The notes under the pieces were generated by a model. That model was not told where the DNA came from, ran no database searches, and worked only from the letters and a program-made list of their open reading frames with translations. The position numbers were made by a program, and so were the translations under genes. A DNA stretch of 64,000 nucleotides from JACKBJ01 sp964549495 (lineage in GTDB: Bacteria > Chloroflexota > Anaerolineae > Epilineales > Epilineaceae): assembly GCA_964549495.1 (NCBI GenBank), contig CAZJWJ010000009.1, positions 16,408 through 80,407 of the forward strand, written 5' to 3'. Each line of letters starts with the position of its first letter. Positions within the stretch are counted from its first letter, which is position 1. Below are positions 32,263-42,700 of the stretch, one piece after another.

Positions 32263-34491
32263 TTACGGCGCCCCGAACGCAATCTCGTGGATCTGCCCAT
32301 GCTCGGGCGACTCGAAGATCGCCGTCGCGTCCCAGAGCTGCCCGCTGTCGACCGATCCGACCAGGTAGTGCGGCGTGCTCGAGCCGCGATCGTGGCAGAT
32401 GAAGAGCGAAGAATCCGGCGCGAAGCGCATGCGGCACCAGATGCCACCACCATTCCAGGAATTGCCATCGGGATCGGTTTCGGTCGGCAGGCCAGCGATA
32501 CGCGTCAGGTCACTGCCGTCGGGCTGGATGAGGAAGAAGCCGTTGCTCATGGCATCGAAGGGTAGGTTCGAGCGCATGCCGAACACGATGCTGCCGTCCG
32601 GTCGCTCGGCGAAGCCCAAGAAGCCCGCGGTGGCCATGCCGTGGCTGCGAGGCCAGAGCGGCGGCAGCAGATCGGAGCTCGTCCGGTCTGCCGGGTTCAG
32701 AAGGCGCATCCAGGCTTGGCCGCCGAAGTCGAAGCCGGAGCGAGCGTGGAGCAGCCGGCCGGAGCGAAGCCATCCGGCGTCCGAATGGCCGTCGGCGTAG
32801 CTGACGCTGTCGGGGAGCAGCCAAATCGATTCCGCTTCGACGTCCCAGACGGCGAGGCTGCCTCCCTCGACGTAATGGGCGTTCTCGACCAGCAGATATC
32901 GACCATCGGGGGACCATGCATCTGGATACTGAAGGAATACCCAATCCTCCTCAGGCACGCCGGTTCCGCCCACCTCCCAGGTGGCCAGCAAGCGCGGTCG
33001 CCCTTCCAGAACTTCCAGGTCCCAGAGTCCGACGCCATCGCTCCAGGCCAGGCGCCGACCCGAGGCGTCGAGCCGCAGTCCCATAAACCGCCGCACTCCG
33101 AATTCCTCGTTCTCCCTGGTATAGACGGGTACGAGGGACATTCCATCCAAGTCGGCACTCGTCCCGTCGACCAGGTGGATCGCGCCGTGCCGCGTTGCGT
33201 CACCGGGGATGTCTTCCGGCGCGGCGACCGTGACTGGAGTGGAATCAATGTCGTCATCGACAAGATATGCCCGACGGGTCATCGAGGTCGCCTCGTCCTC
33301 GCGAACATCGCCCGAACGCGCATCGTGCCGGTCCAGCGGCTCCCAGCTGATGCGCGAGACCAGGTCCGCGTCTACCGGCTCCAGCGGGCCGCCACCAGCC
33401 GGCCACCGCAAAACGAGTTCCTGGGAGCCTCGGAGTTGCGTGAAGTAGAGGTCCATCGGCAGCACGGGCAGCATGGCCGGATCGACGACCGGCGGCTGGA
33501 TTCCCCGATCCTCCAAGCGGCGCGACACAACCCGATCACCGGTCCAGGTTCGTGCCTCCCATCGGTCTTCGCCCGAGGCGCTCACGGCATAGAGACGACC
33601 GTCGCGATCGAGATCGACGATCAGAGACTCCGAATCCAGTTCCATCACCTGGACCCATGGACCCCCATCGCCTCGAGCATACAGACGCCTGACCTCGGCG
33701 CGACCGAGCTCGAGCAACACTTCGGTCTCGCCATCGCCGGACCAATCCTCGACGCGGGCCCAGAGGTGTGCTTCGGATGTGATCGCGTCGGCGTCCTCGA
33801 CCTCCAGGATGGCCAGCGCGCTCGGGGCCTTGGACGCGGATTCGAGATCGCCTTCTTCGTAGGCGCCGCAGTCGATCAACCAGAGCAGGGACTCGTCCGG
33901 ACCCTCGCCGAGCAGCGCCATGGAGGCGGGCAGGGCACGGGAACCTTCCAGCACGATCCAAGCATCCCGGACCTTCTCCAGCTCGACGGACTCGCGTCGG
34001 AGACCAGGGATCAGCCCATCGCTCATACGCCAGCCCGCCGCACTCGACTTCGCATCGCTGGCCACCGCCAGGAGGTCCGGGCCCTCGGATCCCTCGCCCG
34101 GGATCAGCCACAGGTAGCGTTCCGGAGGAGTTTCCTGCCGTCGAGGACAAGCCTTGGCGGCGTCCATGTCCAACTCGAGGTCTGCGGGCAGGTCGGCGAT
34201 GGGAAGGGCCGGCCCCGACGGTTCGGTCATGTCGGTGGCCTGGGGCTCCGGGTAGGCGGACGTGGAATCGCCAGTCGAGTCGGCCGGCGGTGGGTATGCA
34301 TCCGGCCGGGTGGTCTCCGCAGACGCGCTCGTCGGTGTCGCGGCGTCGGTTGCGGAACGCGACTTGCCGCCATCCGGTTCCTGGCCCGGACCGGCCGGAG
34401 CCGAGATGCAGGCACCAAGGGCAAGGCAGATCGTGACGAGGCCGAGATGACCTCCCTGCCTAGCTCGCGAGACTCGGTGATCACAATGCAT
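32263..34491 (-). CDS. Lipoprotein with C-terminal TolB/WD-like propeller
   Basis: A 742-residue protein. ATG 34491 has AGGGGG upstream and starts a signal ending at LALGAC (lipobox); a GTG 21 nt upstream is poorer. A Ser/Thr/Pro spacer follows the Cys. The N-terminal domain contains LWARVEDWSGDGETEVLLEL and SESLIVDLDRDGRLYAVSAS, FG-GAP-like loops. The C-terminal ~300 residues have WSPDGRYLLVENAHY and RFAPDSSLFICHDRG blades typical of TolB or dipeptidyl-peptidase-IV N-terminal propellers. No peptidase domain is present. Gaps of 184 and 188 bp separate it from its neighbours, so it is probably transcribed alone. Confidence 0.72.
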   Translation of the reverse strand: MHCDHRVSRARQGGHLGLVTICLALGACISAPAGPGQEPDGGKSRSATDAATPTSASAETTRPDAYPPPADSTGDSTSAYPEPQATDMTEPSGPALPIADLPADLELDMDAAKACPRRQETPPERYLWLIPGEGSEGPDLLAVASDAKSSAAGWRMSDGLIPGLRRESVELEKVRDAWIVLEGSRALPASMALLGEGPDESLLWLIDCGAYEEGDLESASKAPSALAILEVEDADAITSEAHLWARVEDWSGDGETEVLLELGRAEVRRLYARGDGGPWVQVMELDSESLIVDLDRDGRLYAVSASGEDRWEARTWTGDRVVSRRLEDRGIQPPVVDPAMLPVLPMDLYFTQLRGSQELVLRWPAGGGPLEPVDADLVSRISWEPLDRHDARSGDVREDEATSMTRRAYLVDDDIDSTPVTVAAPEDIPGDATRHGAIHLVDGTSADLDGMSLVPVYTRENEEFGVRRFMGLRLDASGRRLAWSDGVGLWDLEVLEGRPRLLATWEVGGTGVPEEDWVFLQYPDAWSPDGRYLLVENAHYVEGGSLAVWDVEAESIWLLPDSVSYADGHSDAGWLRSGRLLHARSGFDFGGQAWMRLLNPADRTSSDLLPPLWPRSHGMATAGFLGFAERPDGSIVFGMRSNLPFDAMSNGFFLIQPDGSDLTRIAGLPTETDPDGNSWNGGGIWCRMRFAPDSSLFICHDRGSSTPHYLVGSVDSGQLWDATAIFESPEHGQIHEIAFGAP

Positions 34492-34679
34492 GAGATACCC
34501 CCTGACTCCCACCTCCTGGCTATTTCGATTCTCATCCTAGGCCGAACCGAAGCTGCACGTCTCTCATCCGATCCGCGACTCGGCGCCGCCTCGGCGTCGC
34601 GAAGCAGCCGAACGTCGACCGCGGCTCGATGCGACCACGACGGCCCGGGCACGAGCATCCTTGCCCGCACCATGACCGG

Positions 34680-36794
34680 TCAGGGTGTCGTGGCGACCGG
34701 CGGCTGGTTGGGGTCGCCGCCCTCCTGGAGGATGATCAGCTCGGTCGGCATCCGGATCTCCCATTCGTCGACCACGACGGCATCGTCCTTGGTTCCGGCT
34801 TGTGCCTGGGCCTCGGTCAGGGCCAGGTAGGCGTCGCCGATGGGGTGCTTGCCCGGCAGGATGTCCTCGTCTTGCCAAGTGGCCGGCAGCGGGCGCTTCC
34901 AGTCGGTCATCATCAGGAGCGCGATCGCCTTCTGGAACTCCGGGTTGACCGGCACCACCACTTGGGCCGCGCCGGCCCGCAGGAAGTCGCGGTACTGCGG
35001 GTCGTAGGCATCGCGGGTCATCAGCTGGACCCAGTTGCCGCGTCCGGCCCAGAAATAGGGCATGAAGCGGTACTGCATCAGGTCCCAGTCGATGGCCGTC
35101 TCGAGCAGGCGGATGTTGGCCCCTTCCCGATCGGCCTCCTCGATGCGCATCCACGGAAGGCCGGCACTGCCCACGCCGTAGGATCCGTACTCGATGAAGC
35201 GCGTGCCGGTGAGCATCGTGATCGCCGCCCGCTTGAGCTCCTGCCGCTCGGTGGCGCGGTAGGTCGAGGAGGGGGCGTAGGCGGCCGAGAATCCGCTCTG
35301 CGCGGCCTGGGCGACCCGAGCCTCGTAGGCCAGCACCCGGTTCTGGTGCGCGAGCTTGCACTTCTTCCAGATATCCAGGCGCCAGGCTTCCAGCACCTCC
35401 GGATCGCGGACGCAGCCGATGGTGACCTCCACGGAGACCGCGCGCTTGTGCCGCATCGACCAGGCCACCTCGAAGCTCCCCCGGACGTTGTCTTGCAGGT
35501 TGCCCGACTTGCGCATCAGCGAGCTCGAGTTTCGAATCCAGTTGTCGGCCCGGGGAAAGGCCACATGCACCCGCTCATCGGCATCGCCCTCGTTCGGTTC
35601 CAGGCCATACGAGAACATGCCCGTGATCTCGTAGTTGTGCGCCCGATAGCCATCGGGGATGGTGATGGTCTCCTCCCCGGATTCGAAGACCGTGGGCGAG
35701 GCGCCCTCGCTCGGCGCCGAGGCGGCCTGGGAGCTGATGACCACCGAGATCCAGCGCGCGCCCGGGGGTGGCGCTTCGACGCCCTCGGCATCGTAGCGCG
35801 CGGCCAGCTCGGACCAGGCGATGCTGTCCTGCCCGGCATTCGTGACCTCGCCGATCTGCGACAGCTTCAGGTCGAAGGCGCCCGGATCCTCGATGGCCAG
35901 GGCCTCGTCGGAAGCCTCGGCCAAGGCGTAGACCAGGAAGGCCGCCGGCTCGGGGACCATGAACTCGAGCATCATCCGCTGACCGTGGTTGCGCAGGCGG
36001 GCGCGGAGGATCTTGTCGAGGAAGCGGTAGATGCCCACCGCGTGCTCGGCCGTGCCGTTGATGAAGCTGTGCTCGTTGAATTCCTTGACCAGGGTGGTCC
36101 GGCGGCTCAGCCGCCGCTCGGCCACCTGCCGCGTGATCTCCTGCATGGCCGTCTCGACCGTCTCGCGCGCGAAGGTCGATGCCCGCGAGTCGCTGCGGAG
36201 CTCGGTCGAGCTGAGGTCGGCCGAGAAGCTGGCCCCGAAGCTCACGCCCCCGAAGCCGCCCTCGGCGTAGGTCGACGCGCCGATCTCGGCGCTGCGCAGC
36301 AGGACCTCGTCGACGGCCGAGCTGAGCTCGAAGCGCTCGCTGGTCGACAGCTCGCTGCTCGAATGCTCGCTCTCCACGGTCGAGCGCTCCTGCTCCTCGA
36401 CCTGCTCCGTGCTCTGCTCGTGCCGGCGGATCCGCGTCTCGTGGGCCATCACGTTCTCCACGTGCGCGATCTCGCCGAACTCGTAGCGTGCCACCTGCTG
36501 CTCGACCGCCAGGAAGTCGCCGATGGCCACGCGCTGGAACCCCTCGGTGAGGGCCGGCGCCTGGCCGCTGGCTGCGGGCGCGGGCGATGCCGGCGAGGCT
36601 GCCGGCGATCCGCCGAGACGAAGGAGCCCGCCGGCATGTCGGATCAGTCGCCGCCGCGGATGACGAAGCCCATCGGACGGCCCGCCCTCTTCGTCCTCGG
36701 CAAGGGTGGAAAGCTTCTTGTCCGCGGGCGCCTTGTCCGCCTCGAAGGTGGAGTCGATGGGTCGGACGTGGATGAATCGGAAGATGTCGGTCAT
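34680..36794 (-). CDS. Unrecognised 704-residue protein with charged coiled-coil region; third gene of a putative new module
   Basis: I do not recognise this family with certainty. It starts MTDIFRFIHVRPIDST with no signal peptide. Residues ~50-80 are Ala/Pro/Ser-rich. Residues ~108-160 are dominated by Glu, Ser, Gln and Arg (HEQSTEQVEEQERSTVESEH) and probably form a coiled coil. A Gly/Ser/Phe patch (GGFGGVSFGASFSADL) and a second helical part lead to a strongly conserved-looking block (HAVGIYRFLDKILRARLRNH; GQRMMLEFMVPEPAAFLVYA). The C-terminal half has beta-rich segments and YLAYEAR-like helices (CKLAHQNRVLAYEARVAQAA). It looks like a structural or pore-type protein rather than an enzyme. 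It lies 57 bp after the 973-residue gene. Confidence 0.7.
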   Translation of the reverse strand: MTDIFRFIHVRPIDSTFEADKAPADKKLSTLAEDEEGGPSDGLRHPRRRLIRHAGGLLRLGGSPAASPASPAPAASGQAPALTEGFQRVAIGDFLAVEQQVARYEFGEIAHVENVMAHETRIRRHEQSTEQVEEQERSTVESEHSSSELSTSERFELSSAVDEVLLRSAEIGASTYAEGGFGGVSFGASFSADLSSTELRSDSRASTFARETVETAMQEITRQVAERRLSRRTTLVKEFNEHSFINGTAEHAVGIYRFLDKILRARLRNHGQRMMLEFMVPEPAAFLVYALAEASDEALAIEDPGAFDLKLSQIGEVTNAGQDSIAWSELAARYDAEGVEAPPPGARWISVVISSQAASAPSEGASPTVFESGEETITIPDGYRAHNYEITGMFSYGLEPNEGDADERVHVAFPRADNWIRNSSSLMRKSGNLQDNVRGSFEVAWSMRHKRAVSVEVTIGCVRDPEVLEAWRLDIWKKCKLAHQNRVLAYEARVAQAAQSGFSAAYAPSSTYRATERQELKRAAITMLTGTRFIEYGSYGVGSAGLPWMRIEEADREGANIRLLETAIDWDLMQYRFMPYFWAGRGNWVQLMTRDAYDPQYRDFLRAGAAQVVVPVNPEFQKAIALLMMTDWKRPLPATWQDEDILPGKHPIGDAYLALTEAQAQAGTKDDAVVVDEWEIRMPTELIILQEGGDPNQPPVATTP

Positions 36795-36851
36795 GTGCGG
36801 AACACTCCAAGTGCCATGGTGGATCGTGCCGGCCCCGCTAACGGACCGGCC

Positions 36852-39773
36852 TCAGGGTTGGATACCGGACAGAATCGTGTCGGCCTGCTCGGACTGGCGC
36901 ATCAGCGCCTCGATGGGATGGTCGCGCGCCTCGCGCAGGGTCGGCAGACCGCGCAGCCAGCTCTGACCCTGGCCTCCAGGGTTGATCAGATCGAGCGGGG
37001 GGCGCGCGCTCGGCAACTCGGCCAGGTGCAAGCCTCGTTGCAGGATCTCCTGATTGAGCAGCCAGGACAGCTCGTCCAAGCCGAAGCCCTCGCCGCCCGC
37101 CGACCGCGCCTGGCGAAGCAAGGCGATCAGCTCGCGCACCTGGTCGTCGCTCAAGCCCGAGGCCTCGCGGACGTAGGCCTCGTCGCCATGGGCCGCCACC
37201 CGTCGCGCATAGGCCAGCCAATCCTGGCGCGCCACCTCGCTGGCCTGCTCGACGAAGGCGTAGCTCGAGCGGTTGACGGCGAAGGGATCGACGAAGCCGT
37301 GCTCCAAGCGATGCAAGGGCTCGAGATTGTCCGGGTGGGTAGCGCGCGAGAGTCGGGTCAGGGCGTCGCGCATCGCGCCGAAGCCGGGCATGCCGGAAAA
37401 CGCTCGCAGTAGACGCCGGTGGTAGAAGCGATGCGGCACGCTGCGGTGGTTCAGCTCGATGCGTTGCAGCGCGCCGGCCACCCGCGTCAGCGGTGACGGA
37501 CCCCCGCCGGCCACGCTGCGGAACTCGAGCCGGGCGCGCTGGTAGAGGATGAACCAATCGGGCGCGGACTCGGCCAGATCCTCGATGTTGTCCAGCGGGC
37601 AGGGCAGATCGCGCGGATAGTCCGCCATCCTCGGGCTCTGGCCGTCGACGTATCGTCGGCGCAGGACATCCTGCAGCGCCGCGGGCGCCTGGGCGATGAT
37701 GCCGGCCAGCTCGGCCGGGCCATCGGGACCGTGTCGCGTCCGCCATTCGGCTTCCCACAGGTTGGACCAGTATCGGCGGCGGATCTCGACCCCGTAGCTC
37801 AGGCTCTCGACGCGAGCGACCGCCCGCCCGCCGGGCGCGAGCACGGCATGCGGCGCGTCGATCGGCAAGCCGGGCCGCCAATCGCGCAGCAAGGCCTGGG
37901 CCTCCGGCAAGCGTCCGATGCGATCGACCGGAAAGCGATCGTGATCCCAGCTCCAACCCACCCGCCCGTAGCCGCCGCCCAGGTCGTCGGCCAGGGCATC
38001 GATATAGCGACGCAAGCCGTCCACGAAGTCCGCGTCCGAGCCCCCGTGAGGTGCCACGCGCTCGATGGCCAAGGCGCGCTCGCCCATGGCGCGGCCCAGC
38101 AAGACCAAGACCGAGCGCGCGGCCTCGTCACCCTCGTCCAGCGAGCGCAGCCAGCGCTTGCGCAGCGCCTTGGCGCCTTCGCCCGGCACGGTGCGAAAGT
38201 CGGCCATGGCGAAGCGGTGCTCGAGCCATGGATTGCGGAATCCTCGGTCGTCGAGCAGGCTGTCGAAGGTCAACGGGATGCGGTTGACGAAGGCCGCGCG
38301 GGCCTCCTCGATGGCCGCCAAGGCCCGCCGCAGCCGGCTTGTGTCCTCCGGCGTGAGCTCCTGGCCATCCTCGATCCGGCGCCGCAGGTCGTCCAGCGAA
38401 CGCCCTTGCTCGACCAGCTCGTCGAGCATCTCGTCGGGCATGGGATTCCGCCGCATGGAAGATAGGACGCGCCGGCCGCTCTTGATGACGGCCGCGCTCG
38501 CTGCCAGCGCGAAGATGCCCAGGAAGACGGCCTGCAGCGTGGAGACATGCCGGCCCTCGATATCCAGGCCCGTCGAAGCGATGGCGTATAGATCCAGCGC
38601 ATCGTAGACATCGCCGACGACGCTCAGCGGAGGGATCATCAGCGGCAGGTTGAGCAGCAGGCCGGCCGCCGCCGAGGAGATCCCGAGCCCCTCGGCCAAA
38701 GCCTCGCCGAAGGCGCCGGGCTTGGGCAGGCCACGCTGGCGAAAGGCGGCCGCGGGCGCCGGCGATTCCGTGTCGACCGCATCCCGCAGCGGTGGCAACG
38801 CGTCGATGTCCGCGGCGCTGGCCTCGTTGTAGACGAAGAAGTCGTCGACGTAGACCGACGCGGTCCAGGCTTCGAAGAAGCGCCCCGCGACCTGGACTGG
38901 CCCGGTCTTGGACAGGCGATCGCGCGCGTAGGCCGTCGGATCCCCGAGCGCACTCCGCTGCAGCACGTGGCCCCAATCGGTGGCCGCGCTCTTGGCGGGC
39001 ATGAAGGACTCGACGGTCACTTCCGGCGTGGCGACGATGCGGACCACCATGCGCGAGCCGTGCTCCTCCAGTCCGTACCAGATGCGTTCGGCACCCGAGT
39101 TGACGTCCGAGAACCGGGCGCGGACGTAGAAGGGCTCGGCTTGCTTCCCGTTCGGCCAGACCACGAACTGGACCCCGCTGGCCTGCTCCTCGACGCGGAC
39201 CACCTGACGCCCGCCGGACCATGCATCCTCCGGCGCGACCGGGTGCATGCGGTGCGCACGCCCATGCGGCTCGCGTACCCAGTCGGCGGCCAGGAAGGTC
39301 GTGTGGGTGGCCACCCGCGCGCCCACCGGTGGTAGCCGGGACGCGTCGAGCACGCGGAAGACCGATACGATGGGGAAGCCATCGTCCACCACCTGCCGGC
39401 GCAACCAACCGGTCCAGCCGTCGTCGTGCACGGTGATCCGGCAGCCCGGTGCCGCGACGACCTCCACCTTCTCCTTGCCCATGGCCCGGGGCGGCTGGCC
39501 CGGGATCGGGCTGCGGTCGAAGCTGGGCGGGATCATCGAGCAGCGGGCCGCGATGCCCCCTCCAGGCCGGCGCATCGGGTCCTCCACGGTGACGATCGGG
39601 CGTCGGATCACACCATCGACCAGGCGCTGGCCGGCCGGCAACTCTGCCACCGGCATCCCCGGTAGCATGGGCCGCAGCTGCTCCACTTCGAGAAAGGTCA
39701 GCCCGGAGCGTCGGCCGAGGCGCTCGCATAGCACGGTCGGCAGCGGTCGCGACGGCATCGAAGCGCTGCTCAT
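36852..39773 (-). CDS. Unrecognised 973-residue protein with central pair of membrane helices; second gene of the putative module
   Basis: The function is not recognised. The start at 39773 (MSSASMPSRPLPTVL) overlaps the upstream signalling gene by 4 nt (ATGA). Residues ~1-330 are soluble and beta-rich. Two hydrophobic stretches follow, ~367-395 (AGLLLNLPLMIPPLSVVGDV) and ~409-430 (LQAVFLGIFALAASAAVIKS), separated by ALDLYAIASTGLDIEGRHV. This 'hydrophobic-DxYDALDLY-xTG-hydrophobic-GRRVL' layout recalls pre-toxin segments of polymorphic toxins, which is a loose resemblance only. The C-terminal ~500 residues are largely helical, rich in Arg, Leu and Trp, without a nuclease motif I can name. Confidence 0.7.
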   Translation of the reverse strand: MSSASMPSRPLPTVLCERLGRRSGLTFLEVEQLRPMLPGMPVAELPAGQRLVDGVIRRPIVTVEDPMRRPGGGIAARCSMIPPSFDRSPIPGQPPRAMGKEKVEVVAAPGCRITVHDDGWTGWLRRQVVDDGFPIVSVFRVLDASRLPPVGARVATHTTFLAADWVREPHGRAHRMHPVAPEDAWSGGRQVVRVEEQASGVQFVVWPNGKQAEPFYVRARFSDVNSGAERIWYGLEEHGSRMVVRIVATPEVTVESFMPAKSAATDWGHVLQRSALGDPTAYARDRLSKTGPVQVAGRFFEAWTASVYVDDFFVYNEASAADIDALPPLRDAVDTESPAPAAAFRQRGLPKPGAFGEALAEGLGISSAAAGLLLNLPLMIPPLSVVGDVYDALDLYAIASTGLDIEGRHVSTLQAVFLGIFALAASAAVIKSGRRVLSSMRRNPMPDEMLDELVEQGRSLDDLRRRIEDGQELTPEDTSRLRRALAAIEEARAAFVNRIPLTFDSLLDDRGFRNPWLEHRFAMADFRTVPGEGAKALRKRWLRSLDEGDEAARSVLVLLGRAMGERALAIERVAPHGGSDADFVDGLRRYIDALADDLGGGYGRVGWSWDHDRFPVDRIGRLPEAQALLRDWRPGLPIDAPHAVLAPGGRAVARVESLSYGVEIRRRYWSNLWEAEWRTRHGPDGPAELAGIIAQAPAALQDVLRRRYVDGQSPRMADYPRDLPCPLDNIEDLAESAPDWFILYQRARLEFRSVAGGGPSPLTRVAGALQRIELNHRSVPHRFYHRRLLRAFSGMPGFGAMRDALTRLSRATHPDNLEPLHRLEHGFVDPFAVNRSSYAFVEQASEVARQDWLAYARRVAAHGDEAYVREASGLSDDQVRELIALLRQARSAGGEGFGLDELSWLLNQEILQRGLHLAELPSARPPLDLINPGGQGQSWLRGLPTLREARDHPIEALMRQSEQADTILSGIQP

Positions 39774-42700
39774 CGACCCGCCTCGACATCGCGCACCAAC
39801 CGAAAGCCCACCGTCGTATGACGCAGCGCCGGGTGGACCGGGTAGCGGTAGGCGGCGCGGCCGGTGGCCTCGCCGTCGGCCCAGGAGCCGCCGCGGGCCA
39901 CGCGGAGCTGCTCCGGGGGCGCGTCGAGGTCCTCTCGGCCGTCGTCGGGGCGGTAGGGGTAGGCGAATTCGGGCCGGCCGTCCTGCCGGCCGTATAGGCT
40001 CAGCGTCCACTCGAAGCAGTTGCCGCTGAGGTCGTCGACGCCCTCGGGCGTCCGGCCTTCGGGGAAGACGCCGACGGGCGAGGGGCCTTGGAGGTGGGTG
40101 GCCGAGAAGTTGCCGCGAAGGGGGTCGAGCGCATCGGCCCAGGCAAAGCGGCGGCCGGCCTGGCCGCGGGCTGCGGCGGCCCATTCGGCCTCGCTGGGCA
40201 GGCGGACGGGCCGGCCGCTGCGAGCGCCGAGCCACAAGCAGTAGGCGCGGGCCTCGTACCAGCAGATGCCGATCACCGGCTGGGCGGGGTGGTTGAAGCG
40301 CGGGTCGGACCAGCGGAGGGGTGCCACCTCGCGGTTGCCGGGAAACAGCGACTCGAGCACGCGCTCGAAGGCGGCATCGTCCAGAGCCATGTAGCGTCGC
40401 CATTCACCGGCTTGCTCGGGGGTCAGGCTGCCCTTCTCCTCCAGCTGGTCCAGGGACTCCGGGTCGGCCGCGAAGCGTACGCGCCAGTGGCGCCAGTCGT
40501 GCTTCTTGCCCTCGGTGACCCCCTCGCCGCGGCGCCAGGCGCGGGCCGGGCCCTCGGGCCACCATGCCTCCTCCTCGTAGCCACCATCGGCCATGAAACG
40601 GGCCCACTCGGCATTGGTTACCGGGAAGCGCGCGATCTCGAAGGCGGGCAGCTCGAGGCTGTGTTCCGGCCTCTCGTCGGGTCGGGCCAGAGCGTCCGAT
40701 TCCGGGGAGCCCAAACGGCTCGCGCCAGCGGGGATCTCGATCCATGGCGGCTCCAGTGCAGCACCCGCTTCCAACTCGACCCATCGCGGATCGCCCAATC
40801 GACCCAGGGCCCGTGCGGCCGCGATCCGACACCGCAGTTCGGCGGCCGGATCCTCGCCGCGCTCGACCAAGGCGCCGCGCAACGCATCCACCAACGCCAC
40901 CGGCAAGCGCTCGACGAGCTCCTGCTCGGCCGCCGCCTCGCCGGTCAAGGCCAGGTCGGCCTCCATCAAGCCGCGCAGGAAGGGCTCCGGATCCTCGGCC
41001 AGGACCGCTGCCATGCGGGCCGTCTCCTCCCAGCCGGTGCTCGGCAACACGGGCAGCGGCTCGGCTGGCGCCAGGTCGGCCAGGACCTCGGCCAGGGGCG
41101 GCCGCAAGTCGTCGACGCGCCAGGGCTTGGCCACCAGGCTCGGATCGGGCTCGTCGGCCAGCCGGCGGGCGGCAAAATGCTCCTGGAGCAGCTGGTGGTA
41201 GAAGAGCACCTCGTCGCGCTCGATGTCCTCGTCCAAGACCGAGATGGCGGTGCCGGCGCGCAGGATGTCCTCGGCGCGTGGATGCTCGATCAGGTCCAGG
41301 GCATCCTCGTAGTCGATCCGGACCAGGTGTCCGCCGCTGTTGGGCTCGGCAGCCTGCATGCCGAAAGCCAGGCGCTCGAGGGCGGGCAGCAGCGCGCCGC
41401 GCCGCGGCAGCTCCCAGGGCCGGCGCCAGCGCTTGGATTGCAGGAGGCGCCGGCTCTCGCGCGGGGTCAGCAGCTCGCCGTCGCCGACCAAGGGATGGCC
41501 CTGCTCGAGCTCGCGGCGGAGCGTCTGGCGGAGAAAGCCGGTGAAGAGCGAGGCGCGGCCTCGCGGAAGCTCGCCCGTGTCGGCCACCTGACCGACCAGG
41601 AGCGCCAGAAAGTAGGGGGTGCGCAGCATCTCCAGGGTCGGCGATCCCGCCAGCCGGCGCCAGATCGCGGGCGCCTGTTCGGGCAGGTGCAAGGCCAGGT
41701 ATTGCTGCACCCGGGCATCGTCGAAGGGCTCGACGCGCAATTGCGGCACCGGCAGCTCCGGCGTCGACAGCGGGGCGCTGTAGTCCAAGCTGCGGCAGCT
41801 GAAGATGGCGCGGTTGCCGCGCTGCGCGGTCAGCCAGTCACGCAGCGCGGCGCGCCAGGCCAACACCTTTTCGCGGTACTCCGACTCCCCGGCATGCGGC
41901 ATCTCGTTGAGCCCGTCGAGCAGCAAGACCATCCGGCCGTCACCGCTGAGCGCCTCGAAGTTCGGGAGATCGGGATAGAGCTGTCGCCAGCGAGCGGCGA
42001 GCCATTCGAGCGGTGCGGACGCCGGCTGGCCGGCCCCTTCGGCGCGATAGCCGCTGAGCGGAACGTAGAAGGTCACCGGCGCCGCCGGGCCCCCGTCGCG
42101 AAAGGCGGCCCCGCAGAGCTGGAGCTCGAGGTGCCGCAGGAGCGTGCTCTTGCCACTGCCCGGTGGTCCCAGGACCACCAGGGCCCGCTCGCCCGTGCGC
42201 TCCAGGAGATCGGGCAGGCTCTCGTAGCGCTCGGCATCGGCCATCCAGCGCTCGCCTTCCACCTCGGATCCCCGATCGAGCAGCAGGGTCAATTGGACGA
42301 AGCGGGTATCGATGCGGTAGCGCGGCTGAGACCACTCGGCGATGCGGCGCAGCCAAAAACGCTCCAGACGATCCGGCTCGATGCGCAGCAGCATCTCCAG
42401 CTCGGGCGCGCTCAGGCGAGCGCTCTCCTTCTGGCCGGCCAAGCCCGCGCGCAGTGCCGTCTCGAGTGTGGCGAGGTCCCGCGGCGGCGCCTCGCGGTCC
42501 GCATCGCTCTCCAGCTCCAGATGCGGCTCCGGCTGTCGCAGGGATCGCAGTGGCCGGTCGACCTCCGGCATGCCCGCGGCCCGGGCCCGGACCAGGGGTT
42601 CGGGCGCGCTCAGATCCTTGAGCCAATGCTCGCCGCAGTCGACCAACTCGATTCCGGGCGGGAGCCGGCCGTCCAGTTCGGCCACGGTGACTTGCGAGAC

